A DNA stretch of 64,000 bases from Hymenobacter plasmatis (GCF_020711255.1 NZ_JAJFAW010000006.1:124001-188000), one strand, 5' to 3'. Numbered from the stretch's first letter, positions 16,323-26,096 are shown. Numbers and translations are program-made. Notes: a model not told the origin generated them from the sequence alone.

Positions 16323-17455
16323 GTGCTGGCCTCGGCTTTCCGCTGTGCGGGCATGGCCCGGCTACGGTAGATGCCCACGGCCTGGGCCAGCCCGCGCCCC
16401 AGCGAGCGGCGCAGTGGCTGCTCCACCCACACGTGCAGCAGGTAGGACGCCACCAACATCGCGGCCAGGGTGCTGCCCACCAACGCGTATTTGTTGGTAC
16501 TGGGCCCCAGCCGGTGAAAGACTACGAAGCCAATGTTGCCGTGCAGCAGGTACAAGGGGTAAGTGAGCGCGCCGAGGGAAGTCAGCCACGAAAACCGGCT
16601 CAGGTTGAGCCAGCGGAAAGCCACCCCGCCCATCAGGAGAAAGCACCCGGTCACGACCACCAGGCAAACCTTGCGCGAGACGTCGTCGTGGAAGGCAGAC
16701 GTTTGCTCGATGGCGCGGTAAAAAGTCTGGTGCAGCGCCAGCCCATAGGCGGCCAGCAGCAGCGCGTATCGGAACCAGGTCCGCCCCGCAGGTGGTTGGA
16801 GCAGGGAAAAAAGCATGCCGGCGGCGAAAAATGGGGCATAGCGTGGAAAAAAGAGCCGCTCGAAGGGCGTGGCCGTCATGGGCCCAAAGCCCACCCAAGC
16901 CGTGTAGGCCAGCCACCCGGCCAGCACCCAATCCACGTGCGGCAGCAGGCGGTAGGCCAAGAGCAGCGAGACGAGAAAGTAAAAGGTGAGCTCCACCGTC
17001 AGCGACCAATACACCCCGTCCAGGGGCCAAGCGCCCAAAAATTCGTGCAGCATGGTCATGTTGTACACGTACCGCCCGGCATCGGCTCGCAGGCCCGCAG
17101 GCATTGACACCGCGCCCGTACCCGCGCCCCAGCCCAGCAGCACGAGGAAAGTGAGCGTGCAGGCCGTCCAAAAGGCCGGGTACAGGCGGGTGACGCGGGC
17201 CAGCAGGAACTGCCGCACGGTTTTGCCACGGGCGCTGAGTAGCACAACGTAGCCAGAAATAAGGAAGAACAACTCGACGCCCAGAAAGCCATAGCGCGTG
17301 ACGCGGTCCAGTTCCGGAAAGGCCAAGGGGCTGAAGTTGCCCGGGGCCTGGGGGCGGTACGTGTAGTGAAAGCACACCACGGACAGCGCCGCCACAAAGC
17401 GCAGGGCGTCGAGCTCGTAAAAACGGACGGGGGACTGTCGGGGCTCGGGTTCCAT
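16313..17455 (-). CDS. Acyltransferase 3 family membrane protein
   Basis: A 380-residue integral membrane O-acyltransferase of the OafA/NodX type. The N-terminus has the family opening ELDALRFVAALSVVCFHYT (residues 14-32) with the conserved His near 30. A segment FLGVELFFLISGYVVLLSARG follows, then about eight more membrane segments. These enzymes transfer acetyl or other acyl groups to sugars of lipopolysaccharide, exopolysaccharide or similar polymers. The gene stands alone, so the acceptor is unknown. The start is ATG at 17455; the cytoplasmic lead-in RQSPVRFYELDALR is typical. Confidence 0.93.
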   Translation of the reverse strand: MEPEPRQSPVRFYELDALRFVAALSVVCFHYTYRPQAPGNFSPLAFPELDRVTRYGFLGVELFFLISGYVVLLSARGKTVRQFLLARVTRLYPAFWTACTLTFLVLLGWGAGTGAVSMPAGLRADAGRYVYNMTMLHEFLGAWPLDGVYWSLTVELTFYFLVSLLLAYRLLPHVDWVLAGWLAYTAWVGFGPMTATPFERLFFPRYAPFFAAGMLFSLLQPPAGRTWFRYALLLAAYGLALHQTFYRAIEQTSAFHDDVSRKVCLVVVTGCFLLMGGVAFRWLNLSRFSWLTSLGALTYPLYLLHGNIGFVVFHRLGPSTNKYALVGSTLAAMLVASYLLHVWVEQPLRRSLGRGLAQAVGIYRSRAMPAQRKAEASTAP

Positions 17456-17827
17456 GCCAGCGGGTAGAGAAGCAGCGGAAAAGCCTAAAGCTATTTCACT
17501 TGCTTGGCTTGTCCTAATGCCGCGCGGCGCTTGGTTTATTCACCGTTCGGCTTGCTGCCCGGGCGGCCGAAGTTAACTAGCCGAAAATACAAGTTACTAG
17601 TCATCAGCTTATTATAACTAAAGTAGCCTGTGCGCTCAAATAAGCCAGCTTGCCCGCCATTCTAGTCGCAATAAATAGCCGGGTGCTATATCCGAATCAG
17701 GAGAGTAACCAGTAATAAAAAATTTCCGAATAAAATATTTTATTACACCGCTTATACAACTGCCAAAAGCAAAGGAGCAGCCGGTACGAATCGGCTGCTC
17801 CTTTGCTTTTGTATCCCCGTCGTTGCT
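17456..17827. other. Noncoding region between the acyltransferase and GNAT-nitrilase genes
   Basis: 372 bp without a gene. The only structure I see is the terminator at 17764-17810. The AT-rich stretch at about 17700-17760 (AAAAAATTTCCGAATAAAAT-like) may contain the acyltransferase promoter, but no TAnnTTTG box is evident. Confidence 0.6.
17764..17810 (-). terminator. Rho-independent terminator after the GNAT-nitrilase gene
   Basis: Perfect stem AAAAGCAAAGGAGCAGCCG / CGGCTGCTCCTTTGCTTTT around a loop of about 9 nt, located 17 bp after the stop of the minus-strand gene ending at 17828. Confidence 0.92.
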
Positions 17828-19570
17828 TTAACCAGCGGCAATGGCCTTGCGGCGGCTGCGGGTGATGCGCTCTTCGGTGCCTTGGCTGAGCAACTCGTCG
17901 TCGCGGTCCGATTTTTTTACTGTCCAGCCCAGCGAGTACAGGTCTTTGCGGCGGTCGCGCAGGTTGCGCACGGCGCCGCTGGTGTTCAGGTCTTTGAGCA
18001 AGTCCAGGTCGAGGTCGGCAATCAGGGTCATCTCGGTGTTGGGCGTGGCTTCAGCCACGATGGCATCGTGCGGAAAGGCGAAGTCCGAAGGGCTGAACAC
18101 GGCGCTCTGCGAGTACTGAATGTCCATGTTCTCGACGCGGGGCAGGTTGCCCACCGAGCCGGTGATGGCCACGTAGCATTCGTTTTCAATGGCCCGGGCC
18201 TGGGCGCAGATGCGCACGCGCTGGTAGGCGTTTTTGGTGTCGGTCCAGAACGGCACAAACAGGATTTTCACGCCTTCGTCGCTCAGCATGCGGGCCAGCT
18301 CCGGGAATTCCACGTCGTAGCACACCAGAATGCCGATTTTGCCGAAGTCGGTGTCGAAGCACTTGAGCTTGTCGCCGCCGCGCATGCCCCAGTAGCTGGC
18401 CTCGTCGGGCGTTACGTGCAGCTTGTACTGCTCGTCCACGGTGCCGTCGCGGCGGCAGAGGTAGGCCACGTTGAACAGCTTACCGTCCTCATAAACAGGC
18501 ATGGAGCCGGCCACGATGTTGATGTTGTAGCTCACGGCCAGCTCCATCATCTTCGCCTTGATGGGCTCGGTGAACGCCGCCATGGCCCGGATGGCCACCG
18601 CCGGCGAGTCCTCGTTGGTGAGGGCCATGAGCGGGGCGTTGAAAAACTCCGGGAACATCACGCAGTCGGCCTTGTAGCCCGATACCGTGTCCACGAAGAA
18701 CTCCATTTGCTGCAGCAGGTCTTCCAGGCTGCGGGTGGCGCGCATCTGCCACTGCACAATGCCGATGCGTACGTTGCTCTTGGTGTTGCCAATGAGCTTT
18801 TCCTCTTCCTCGTAGTACACGTTAATCCACTCCAGCAGCGTAGCGAAGGCTTTCGACTCGGAGTCGTAGGGCAGGTAGCCGCGGATGATTTTGCGAACGT
18901 GAAACTCGTTGGAAAGCTGGAAGGTGAGGATGGGGTCGACCACTTCCTTGTTGCGCACCATCTCCACGTACTTGGCGGGGGTCATCTCATTGGCGTACTG
19001 GGCGTAGCCGGGAATGCGGCCGCCGGCCACCATGGCCCGCAGGTTCAGGTTTTCGCACAGCTCCTTGCGGGCGTCGTAGAGGCGGCGGCCCAAGCGAAGG
19101 CTGCGGTACTCGGGGTCCACGAATACGTCGACGCCGTAGAGCGTGTCGCCGTTGTCGTTGTGGGTATCAAACTTGCCGTGGCCCGTGATTTTGGCATAGG
19201 TGTGGCGGTCGCCGAAGTCGCTGTACTGCACGATGATGGCCAGCGCCGCGGCCACCAGGCGGCCGTTGTCTTCAATGCCAATCTGGCCTTCGGGAAACTT
19301 GCGGAGCAGGGCCGCAAACTCATCGGCCGCCCAGGCGCCTTCCATGTTGGAGTACACCTTGTCCATGATTTCCTTCACGGCCTTGAAGTCGGAGCGGCGC
19401 AGCGTGCGGAGCACCAGCTTGTGGGCCGGCACGGCCGTGGGCGTGAGCCGCTCGACAACCGCCGGGGTAAGCGCGGGCTTGCCCACTTTTTTGGCATGGC
19501 TGCCGCCAGTGGTGGCTTTGCCATTAGAGGAGGCAGCAGCCGAAGCTTTGCCGTTAGAAGAAGTGGCCAT
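17828..19570 (-). CDS. Bifunctional GNAT acetyltransferase / carbon-nitrogen hydrolase
   Basis: A 580-residue fusion. Residues 1-35 are low-complexity, with SSNGKA occurring twice. Residues of about 50-230 form a GNAT domain (GVDVFVDPEYRSLRLGRRLYDARKEL carries the acetyl-CoA loop). Residues of about 268-540 form a nitrilase-superfamily domain with the catalytic triad visible: Glu in MFPEFFN, Lys in EQYKLHVTP, Cys in LVCYDVEFPE. Such fusions occur in several phyla as amidohydrolases with an attached acetyltransferase; the substrate is not established. The gene is monocistronic, with a strong terminator. Confidence 0.93.
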   Translation of the reverse strand: MATSSNGKASAAASSNGKATTGGSHAKKVGKPALTPAVVERLTPTAVPAHKLVLRTLRRSDFKAVKEIMDKVYSNMEGAWAADEFAALLRKFPEGQIGIEDNGRLVAAALAIIVQYSDFGDRHTYAKITGHGKFDTHNDNGDTLYGVDVFVDPEYRSLRLGRRLYDARKELCENLNLRAMVAGGRIPGYAQYANEMTPAKYVEMVRNKEVVDPILTFQLSNEFHVRKIIRGYLPYDSESKAFATLLEWINVYYEEEEKLIGNTKSNVRIGIVQWQMRATRSLEDLLQQMEFFVDTVSGYKADCVMFPEFFNAPLMALTNEDSPAVAIRAMAAFTEPIKAKMMELAVSYNINIVAGSMPVYEDGKLFNVAYLCRRDGTVDEQYKLHVTPDEASYWGMRGGDKLKCFDTDFGKIGILVCYDVEFPELARMLSDEGVKILFVPFWTDTKNAYQRVRICAQARAIENECYVAITGSVGNLPRVENMDIQYSQSAVFSPSDFAFPHDAIVAEATPNTEMTLIADLDLDLLKDLNTSGAVRNLRDRRKDLYSLGWTVKKSDRDDELLSQGTEERITRSRRKAIAAG

Positions 19571-19662
19571 ATATAGTTCGAAAACGAAACGACTGGAGAA
19601 ATTGGGCTGAAAACCGTTGCAACGCGGCTATTTAAGAAGCCGGTCCAACAAATTTACCCGTA

Positions 19663-19698
19663 AAAAAACCCGTTGGCAGAGGTAGCCAACGGGTTGAT
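19663..19698 (-). terminator. Rho-independent terminator after scoB
   Basis: On the minus strand CAACCCGTTGGC, loop TACCTCT, GCCAACGGG, then T7. It lies about 100 bp downstream of the scoB stop at 19801. Confidence 0.85.
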
Positions 19699-19800
19699 AA
19701 ACGAAAACCTAGACAGAACGGTGCATTAAGGCCGAAATTACACCCGCACCACGCCGCGCGGAGTAAAGAAACAGGCGGCAGCCCCGCAGAATTAATTGAG

Positions 19801-20460
19801 CTAAACGCCCTGCATCTCGGGCACTTCGCCATCGGGCACCACCAACTTCCCGGCGGTGGCGGCTTTAATCTGCTCCACGCTCACGCCGGGCGCTCGCTCG
19901 CGCAGCACAAAGCCGTCGGGCGTCACGTCGAGCACGGCCAGCTCGGTCACGATTTTCTTCACGCAGTGCAGGCCCGTGATGGGCAGCGTGCACTGGGGCA
20001 GCAGCTTGCTGGAGCCGTCGCGGGCCACGTGCTGCATGGCCACGATGATGTTCTTGGCGGAGGCCACCAGGTCCATGGCGCCGCCCATACCCTTCACCAT
20101 CTTGCCCGGGATTTTCCAGTTGGCAATGTCGCCGTTTTCGGATACTTCCATGGCCCCCAGGATGGTCAGGTCCACGTGCTCGCCGCGAATCATGCCGAAG
20201 GAATCGGCCGAGGAGAAGAGGCTGGAGCCGGGCAGCGTGGTCACGGTCTGCTTGCCGGCATTGATGAGGTCGGGGTCCACCTGGTCTTCGGTGGGGAAGG
20301 GGCCCATGCCAAGCAAGCCGTTTTCGGACTGCAACTCCACGTTGATGCCGGCCGGGATGTAGTTGGCCACCAGCGTGGGAATGCCGATGCCGAGGTTGAC
20401 GTACGAGCCGTCTTTTACTTCCTGGGCTATTCTTTTGGCGATGCCGTGTTTGTCGAGCAT
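19801..20460 (-). CDS. scoB: 3-oxoacid CoA-transferase subunit B
   Basis: A 219-residue beta subunit of a family I CoA transferase, which moves CoA between succinyl-CoA and 3-oxo acids such as acetoacetate. Family block [15 protein letters not shown] is near residue 25, and the catalytic Glu lies in [14 protein letters not shown] chose ATG at 20460 (start [15 protein letters not shown], normal length); a TTG-initiated frame reaches 20490. The alpha subunit is about 1.7 kb upstream on the same strand, separated by a serine hydrolase and a repeat array, which is unusual because the subunits are normally adjacent. The heptamer TTGAGCT overlaps the stop codon. Confidence 0.95.
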   Translation of the reverse strand: MLDKHGIAKRIAQEVKDGSYVNLGIGIPTLVANYIPAGINVELQSENGLLGMGPFPTEDQVDPDLINAGKQTVTTLPGSSLFSSADSFGMIRGEHVDLTILGAMEVSENGDIANWKIPGKMVKGMGGAMDLVASAKNIIVAMQHVARDGSSKLLPQCTLPITGLHCVKKIVTELAVLDVTPDGFVLRERAPGVSVEQIKAATAGKLVVPDGEVPEMQGV

Positions 20461-20538
20461 AAAGTTGGGCTGAGCTACGCTTCCGGCCAATTGGCGGGGC
20501 TGCGCGGATTTGGTGGGTGGGATTTGGGAGATGGGAAA

Positions 20539-21966
20539 TTACTTGGTGCCCGTACCCGTGGCCCCCGGAGAAGCCGCTGGTACTTTTTGGTTGGGCACAA
20601 ACGACTGGTAAACGGCCGTTTTGAACTTGCCGGCCAGGTCGCGGCTTGTGCTGCTGGGGTACTTCTGGGTATAAATCAGGGCCACCAGCTTTTCCTGCGG
20701 GTCAACCCAATACGTGGTGCCGAAAATGCCGCCCCACTCGTATGAACCCGCCGACAGCCCCGGAGCCTGCGCGTTTTGGGGCATGGTGATGCTGAAGCCC
20801 AAACCAAACTTGTGGTCGCCCTGGTTTACCTCCCCGATTTGGTTTTGCGTCATCAGCGCCACCGTGGCGGGCTTGAGCAACTGGCGGCCGTTGTAGGTAC
20901 CGTTGTTCAGCATCATTTGCAGGAACTGGGCATAGTCGTCGATGGTAGACGACAGGCCCGCACCGCCCGAGAAATAGGTGCCCGCCGACGCCTTGGGATA
21001 GTCGGGAAACATGCCGTCGTGCGGCGCCATTGGCACCGTCTGCTTGGCCGTATTCTCGGTGTAGAGCATCACCAGGCGCGCCCGCTTGTCGGCGGGCAGG
21101 TAGAAGTAGGTGTCGCGCATGCCCAGGGGTTCAAACAACCGGCGGCGCAGGTACTGGTCCAGCGGCTGGCCCGAGAGCACCTCAATCAGCCGGCCCAGTA
21201 CGTCCACGCTCAGCCCGTAGGTAAACCGCTCGCCCGGCTGGTGCATGAGGGGGAGCGGCCCCAGCGCATCCATGGACTTTGCCAATGAGCCGGCCGGCGT
21301 GCCAATGCCACTCGGAATGTGGGCTTTCGCATAAATGGCAGTGGCTTCCTTGGTGCCAATCACGGGGTAGCTGATGCCGGAAGTGTGGGAAAGCAGCTGC
21401 CGGATGGTCACCTCGCTCTTGGCCGGCACAGTGGTGTAGCTGGAATCGACCGCGTTGAAGGTAGCCAGCACTTTGGGGTTGGCAAAGGCGGGCAAATACT
21501 TCGAAATGGGGTCGTCTAGCTTGAATTTGCCCTCGTCGTAGAGCATCATCAGCCCCGCGCTAACCAGCGCCTTGGTCTGGGAGGCGATGCGGAAAATACC
21601 ATTCGTCGGCAGCGGGGTTTGGGTAAACATGTTGTCAACGCCGAAGGACTTGCGGTACACCACCTTGCCGTCGCGCAGCACCAGCGCAAGGGCGCCGGGT
21701 ACGTGCTTGTCGTAGCGGCGTATGGAGCCATTGACAGTTGGCTTCGATAATGGGCCGTACACGCCGCGCGAGCCCAAATCGGCTGTGTATTGCGTCAGCA
21801 ACTCATCGATGCGCCGGGCCTCGGCCGGGTCGATGGTTGGTGGCGCTACTGCTGGGGCCAGCACCGTTTTGGGTCGCGCCGCCTTGCGGACGGGTGCCGC
21901 AACCTGCGCCGTCGCCACATAGCCGCTCAGCAGCAACAGCAACATGAGAGAAGAGCTCTTTTTCAT
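20539..21966 (-). CDS. Serine hydrolase, class C beta-lactamase/CubicO-like
   Basis: A 475-residue exported protein. A signal peptide (residues 1-20, LMLLLLLSGYVATAQ) precedes a beta-lactamase-like domain from about residue 55. The nucleophile motif SQTK is at 129-132, the second catalytic motif is near YGLSVDVLG, and a C-terminal segment YEWGGIFGTTYWVDPQEKL stands in for the KTG strand as in CubicO esterases. It is likely a periplasmic esterase or peptidase; true beta-lactamase activity is not implied. It sits between the two halves of a CoA transferase, 78 bp before scoB. Confidence 0.92.
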   Translation of the reverse strand: MKKSSSLMLLLLLSGYVATAQVAAPVRKAARPKTVLAPAVAPPTIDPAEARRIDELLTQYTADLGSRGVYGPLSKPTVNGSIRRYDKHVPGALALVLRDGKVVYRKSFGVDNMFTQTPLPTNGIFRIASQTKALVSAGLMMLYDEGKFKLDDPISKYLPAFANPKVLATFNAVDSSYTTVPAKSEVTIRQLLSHTSGISYPVIGTKEATAIYAKAHIPSGIGTPAGSLAKSMDALGPLPLMHQPGERFTYGLSVDVLGRLIEVLSGQPLDQYLRRRLFEPLGMRDTYFYLPADKRARLVMLYTENTAKQTVPMAPHDGMFPDYPKASAGTYFSGGAGLSSTIDDYAQFLQMMLNNGTYNGRQLLKPATVALMTQNQIGEVNQGDHKFGLGFSITMPQNAQAPGLSAGSYEWGGIFGTTYWVDPQEKLVALIYTQKYPSSTSRDLAGKFKTAVYQSFVPNQKVPAASPGATGTGTK

Positions 21967-21987
21967 AGGCTATTTTAAAAATCGGCT

Positions 21988-22170
21988 GTCATGCTGAGCA
22001 TAGCGAAGCATCTCACCAGCGCCGTCTGTCATGCAGAGCGGAGCGAAGCATCTTATCAACGCGGAACGACTCAGGCGTGAGAAGATGCTTCGCTGTGCTC
22101 TGCATGACAGGCGAATGGAATTACTCTCGTGGTAGAGATGCTTCGCTCCGCTCGGCATGACGTCCTCTTT
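21988..22170. repeat. TCATGCTGAGC-family compound array, copy C (four arms)
   Basis: Four arms in about 180 bp: two forward (TCATGCTGAGCATAGCGAAG; TCATGCAGAGCGGAGCGAAG) and two reverse (AAGATGCTTCGCTGTGCTCT; AGAGATGCTTCGCTCCGCTC then GGCATGACG). This makes two nested dyads. It fills the whole space between scoA and the serine hydrolase gene and abuts the scoA stop codon. Confidence 0.9.
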
Positions 22171-22172
22171 TT

Positions 22173-22889
22173 CTACAAATGCTGCCTTATGCCTGCCTGC
22201 CGCACGGTGCGTTGCTCAATGCGCTTTTCGTAGTGGGCGCCCTGGTAAATGCGCTGCACGAAAATGCCCGGTGTGTGAATCTGGTTGGGGTCGAGCTCGC
22301 CGGCGGGCACCAGTTCCTCTACTTCGGCCACGGTGATTTTGCCGGCGGTGGCCATCATCGGGTTGAAGTTGCGGGCCGTGCCTTTGTAAACGAGGTTGCC
22401 GGCGGTATCGCCTTTCCAGGCTTTCACCAAAGCAAAATCGGCGATGAGGCCGGTTTCCATCAGGTACATCTTGCCGTTGAACTCGCGGCTTTCTTTGCCT
22501 TCGCCCACCTCCGTGCCGTAGCCGGCCGGGGTGAAAAAGGCCGGAATGCCCGCCCCGCCGGCCCGGCACCGCTCCGCCAGCGTGCCCTGCGGAATCAGCT
22601 CCACTTCCAGCTCCCCGCTGAGCAGCTGCCGCTCAAACTCGGCGTTTTCGCCCACGTAGCTGGAAATCATCTTTTTCACCTGCTTGGTTTGCAGCAGCAG
22701 GCCGATGCCGAAATCATCCACGCCGGCGTTGTTGGAGATGCAGGTGAGGTTTTTCACGCCGAGGCGCAGCAGCTCCTGAATGGAGTTTTCGGGGATGCCG
22801 CACAGGCCGAAGCCACCCAGCATCAAGGTCATGCCATCGGCGAGGCCTTGGAGGGCGGCTTGGGCGTTCGGAACGGTTTTGTCTATCAT
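22173..22889 (-). CDS. scoA: 3-oxoacid CoA-transferase subunit A
   Basis: A 238-residue alpha subunit of a family I CoA transferase, partner of the B subunit at 19801-20460. The glycine-rich CoA-binding block is [16 protein letters not shown] (residues 22-37); [16 protein letters not shown] and [18 protein letters not shown] are typical of the family. The ATG at 22889 overlaps the TGA of the upstream carboxypeptidase-like gene (ATGA), so translation may be coupled. The stop is followed at once by the four-arm repeat array. Separation from subunit B could disturb subunit stoichiometry; this is inference. Confidence 0.95.
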   Translation of the reverse strand: MIDKTVPNAQAALQGLADGMTLMLGGFGLCGIPENSIQELLRLGVKNLTCISNNAGVDDFGIGLLLQTKQVKKMISSYVGENAEFERQLLSGELEVELIPQGTLAERCRAGGAGIPAFFTPAGYGTEVGEGKESREFNGKMYLMETGLIADFALVKAWKGDTAGNLVYKGTARNFNPMMATAGKITVAEVEELVPAGELDPNQIHTPGIFVQRIYQGAHYEKRIEQRTVRQAGIRQHL

Positions 22890-24151
22890 CGGTGGGTGGG
22901 AGTGGTGCTACGGGTGGGAGTGGTGCTGGCAGTAGCGGTGGGCGGTACGTAATCGACCGGCAAAAATTCACCTATTTTCTCAAAGCCCCAATAGTCGCCG
23001 TTATAGGCCTCGAGTGGGTTCACCAGCGAGCCGTTGGCTTGAATTTCGGCCTCGCGGCCCTGCAGCTTCAGCCGCGACACCTGCCGCTTGGCGGGGTAGG
23101 GCGTGCGCGAGGGGCCCAGCGAGGCCATGCGGCGATTGTAAGCGGGGTCGGGAGCTTCGCCGAAATGGGTCACCTGCAGCTCGCCGGTGAAGCGCAGGTA
23201 GGTGTGCCGCCCGTCGGCCGACACCCGGCGCAGGCTGTCGATGGGCCGGGGCTCGGGGTAGAGCGAGGCCAGGGCGGGGGCAATGGCGTCCCACTTGGCC
23301 AGCGAGTCCTGCTCGGCGTCTGTGAACGCGCCATCGGGCCGGCGCGCGAGCAGGGCGGTGCGTTGGGCTTCGGCGCGCTCGTAGCGTGGGTTGGGCACCA
23401 CCAGCACCTGTTGGGCTAGGAAGTTGTCGGCTTTCAGGCGGTTTTGGTACACGCTGCGCAGGAAGTGCATGAAGGAGCCCGTGTAGGCAATGGCGCGGTT
23501 GGTGGCCCACTGCTTGCGCTGGCGGTCGTCGCGCGGCGTCATTTCTTCAAACACCGGCTGGCCGTAGTAGGCAATGGACCGGTCTTCGTCGTCGTACACA
23601 AACTGCAGCCCGTAGTACTTGAGGCGGTAGCCCAGGGCGTCGTTGTCTATCTGCACGTACTCTTTGGCCTGGGCCGTGAGCTGCTTGGTCGAGTCGTCGT
23701 AGAGCACGCGCACCTGCTCGGGGTTGCTGATGTGGCATTGGGCTGAGAACGTGCTCTGGCCAACGAATAGCTTGGAGAATTTCTGGTATTCCTCGGGCTT
23801 GTTAGGGGCTGGCTGCACCACTACTTCGCCCAGCTGGTTGCCCGTGGGGCCCAGCTGCAGCGTCACGGTCTGGGCGGCCGGACCAACGGTAATGGTCTGC
23901 TTGGCCAGGCGGTAGCCTACGTAGGAGCCCACCACGTCGTAGGTGCCGGCCGGCACCTTGGGAAATTCGAATTTGCCCTGCTCGGTGGTCGTCACGCCCA
24001 GGGTGGTGTTGGCCAGAAATACGCTGGCAAAGGCCAGCGGCTCGTGCGTGACCGAGTCCTGTACCACACCGCTGAGTTTGCCCTGGGCCTGCGCCGCGCT
24101 CAGGGCACCCAACCAGCAGCAGCACACTAGAAATATCCGTAAGTAATTCAT
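22886..24151 (-). CDS. Carboxypeptidase-like regulatory domain protein
   Basis: A 421-residue exported protein. A signal peptide (residues 1-22, [15 protein letters not shown]) precedes a carboxypeptidase-D-like beta-sandwich (about 25-100, [20 protein letters not shown]) of the kind found at the N-termini of TonB-linked receptors. The remaining 310 residues form a Bacteroidota-type domain without clear catalytic motifs. The C-terminal tail [12 protein letters not shown] is encoded by two copies of an 18-bp unit (22895-22927). The end overlaps the scoA start by 4 nt. Likely periplasmic or outer-membrane associated; function unknown. Confidence 0.85.
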   Translation of the reverse strand: MNYLRIFLVCCCWLGALSAAQAQGKLSGVVQDSVTHEPLAFASVFLANTTLGVTTTEQGKFEFPKVPAGTYDVVGSYVGYRLAKQTITVGPAAQTVTLQLGPTGNQLGEVVVQPAPNKPEEYQKFSKLFVGQSTFSAQCHISNPEQVRVLYDDSTKQLTAQAKEYVQIDNDALGYRLKYYGLQFVYDDEDRSIAYYGQPVFEEMTPRDDRQRKQWATNRAIAYTGSFMHFLRSVYQNRLKADNFLAQQVLVVPNPRYERAEAQRTALLARRPDGAFTDAEQDSLAKWDAIAPALASLYPEPRPIDSLRRVSADGRHTYLRFTGELQVTHFGEAPDPAYNRRMASLGPSRTPYPAKRQVSRLKLQGREAEIQANGSLVNPLEAYNGDYWGFEKIGEFLPVDYVPPTATASTTPTRSTTPTHR

Positions 24152-24185
24152 GAACAGCTTAATTATGGGATAAAAAGAAGCCGAG

Positions 24186-25133
24186 CTACTTCAGGGCGGC
24201 CCGGGTATTCTCCGCATCCAACGCCAATTGGGCCGTTAGCGCGTCCAGCCCGTCATATTTTTCTTCTGCTCGGAGCCAGGCCACAAACTCAAGGGTGAGC
24301 AGCTGGTCGTATAAATCACCGGTGAAATCCAGCAGATTGACTTCAATCGTCTGAGCTAAATCGTTGCCAATGGTGGGCCGCACGCCAATGCTGAGCATGG
24401 CCTCGTGCCGGGTGCCCGCGGCGGTGGTAGCCCACACGGCGTAAATGCCGCGGGCCGGCACCAGCTTCAGCGGCTCGGTGGGCACCAGGTTGGCGGTGGG
24501 GTAGCCGATGGTGCGGCCCAACTTCTGGCCGTGCACCACCGTGCCCGTGAGCGGGTACTGGTAGCCGAGGTAGCGGTTGGCGGTGGCGATGTCGCCTTGG
24601 CGCAGGGCCTGGCGGATGCGGGTGCTGCTCACGCCCACCGCATCTACGTCGGCGCGCGGAATCTCCTCTACCGTGAAGCCGTAGCGGGCGGCGTGCTGGG
24701 TGAGGTAGTCGAACCCACCTTCCCGGTTTTTGCCAAAGCGGTGGTCATAGCCGATAACCAGCTGCTTGGTGCCCACCGTTTTCAGCAACAGGTTCTGGAT
24801 GTATTCCTCAGAGGTCCACTGCGCGAATTCCTTGGTGAAGGGCACAATGAGCAGGTAATCAACACCGAGTTGAGCCAGCTTCTCAATTCGCTCGTCTAGG
24901 GTGTTGAGCAGCTGCAGCTCCAGCAGCTCGGGGTGGGAGGGCGGCGGCCCCAGCACCAGCCGCGGGTGCGGCCAGTAGGTGATGACCACCGCCGGGCCGC
25001 CGCTGGCCTGCGCCACTTCGCGCAGCCGCGCCATGATGCGCTGGTGCCCCACGTGGACGCCATCGAACGTGCCGCTCGTGACGACAGCATTGGCAAGAAA
25101 AGGAAATTGAGCCGGGTCGCGGATGACGTGCAT
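24186..25133 (-). CDS. ribF: Bifunctional riboflavin kinase/FAD synthetase
   Basis: A 315-residue enzyme that makes FMN from riboflavin and ATP and then FAD from FMN and ATP. The N-terminal adenylyltransferase domain shows TSGTFDGVHVGHQ (residues 19-31) with the HxGH nucleotidyl-transfer motif, and later GYDHRFGKNREGG and SSTRIRQAL. The C-terminal kinase domain shows GRTIGYPTANL and DLYDQLLTLEFVAWLR. I chose ATG at 25133, which gives the usual length; the longer frame to 25226 has no family similarity. A TACCTTCG box lies about 40 bp upstream. It closes the ftsX-DUF3098-uppP-truB-ribF run. Confidence 0.97.
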   Translation of the reverse strand: MHVIRDPAQFPFLANAVVTSGTFDGVHVGHQRIMARLREVAQASGGPAVVITYWPHPRLVLGPPPSHPELLELQLLNTLDERIEKLAQLGVDYLLIVPFTKEFAQWTSEEYIQNLLLKTVGTKQLVIGYDHRFGKNREGGFDYLTQHAARYGFTVEEIPRADVDAVGVSSTRIRQALRQGDIATANRYLGYQYPLTGTVVHGQKLGRTIGYPTANLVPTEPLKLVPARGIYAVWATTAAGTRHEAMLSIGVRPTIGNDLAQTIEVNLLDFTGDLYDQLLTLEFVAWLRAEEKYDGLDALTAQLALDAENTRAALK

Positions 25134-25173
25134 TGGGGCGCCGGGGAAGCGAATGGACGAAAAGGATGTGCCG

Positions 25174-25181
25174 CGAAGGTA
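25174..25181 (-). promoter_or_regulatory. Near-consensus -7 box upstream of ribF
   Basis: TACCTTCG on the minus strand, one mismatch from TACCTTTG, with a leader of about 40 nt to the ribF ATG at 25133. Confidence 0.45.
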
Positions 25182-25250
25182 ACGGGCACTTACCCGAACT
25201 GCGCGCTGCCGCTGCGGCCGCCCCAAAACCGGCGAGCCCCAGCCAGCGGG

Positions 25251-26096
25251 TTATTCCGGCGCCGTGTCCGGCGCGGGGGCGGCGGCATCGTGGGCCTCGT
25301 GCTCTTTGGCGGCCAGCGCATCGGCCTGAAGAGCCGCATAATACTGCAGACCCACGCGGTTGGGGGCAATGCGGGGCCGCTCGATGCGGGGCCGGCCTTC
25401 GCCCTCGGGCCGGGCCGGGCGCAGCGCCTGAATAGCCTCGAGCGAAAACGCGTCTTCTACCCGAAACTCGCCAATGCGGGTGCGCACCAGCCGGGTGAGG
25501 TGGGCGCCGCAGCCCAGAGCTACGCCCAGGTCGCGGGCTAGGCTGCGGATATACGTGCCTTTGGAGCAGACTACCCGGAAATCCACTTCGGGCAGCGCAA
25601 TGCGCGTGAGCTCGAAGGTTTTTATTTCGACGGTCTTGGATTTGATTTCAGCCTCCTGGCCGTTGCGGGCAATTTCGTAGGCGCGCTTGCCGTCGATTTT
25701 TACAGCCGAGAACAGCGGCGGTGTTTGCTGAATGGTTCCCACGAAGGGCAGCGTCGCGGAGGTAATCTCCTCGGGGGTGAGGTGGGCGTAGGGGCGGGCC
25801 ATGTCCACGGCCGTTTCCAGGTCGAAGCTGGGCGTGGTTTCGCCGAGGCGGAAGGTGCCGGCGTACTCCTTTTCCTGGGCCTGAATCAGGTCAATTTCCT
25901 TGGTTTTCTTGCCCGTGCAAAGAATGAGCAGACCGGTGGCCAGGGGGTCGAGGGTGCCGGCGTGGCCAATCTTCTTGATGCGCAGCGCGTTTTTCACCTT
26001 GCGCACCACGTCAAACGAAGTCCAGGTCAGGGGCTTGTCGAGCAGCAGGACTTCGCCCGTCTCAAAATCAAAATCGGCTAGCTGCTTCGCACTCAT
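25251..26096 (-). CDS. truB: tRNA pseudouridine(55) synthase TruB
   Basis: A 281-residue enzyme that forms pseudouridine 55 in the T-loop of tRNAs. The catalytic Asp50 lies in [13 protein letters not shown] (residues 45-57). The N-terminal block [20 protein letters not shown] and the RNA-contacting [12 protein letters not shown] are present. The last 45 residues are a low-complexity, charged and Ala/Pro-rich tail instead of a PUA domain. The start codon overlaps the stop of uppP (ATGA). Confidence 0.97.
   Translation of the reverse strand: MSAKQLADFDFETGEVLLLDKPLTWTSFDVVRKVKNALRIKKIGHAGTLDPLATGLLILCTGKKTKEIDLIQAQEKEYAGTFRLGETTPSFDLETAVDMARPYAHLTPEEITSATLPFVGTIQQTPPLFSAVKIDGKRAYEIARNGQEAEIKSKTVEIKTFELTRIALPEVDFRVVCSKGTYIRSLARDLGVALGCGAHLTRLVRTRIGEFRVEDAFSLEAIQALRPARPEGEGRPRIERPRIAPNRVGLQYYAALQADALAAKEHEAHDAAAPAPDTAPE

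Noticed and set aside
20539..21966. Serine hydrolase as an antibiotic-resistance beta-lactamase
   Set aside because: The KTG motif is replaced and the sequence is CubicO/esterase-like, so resistance cannot be inferred.
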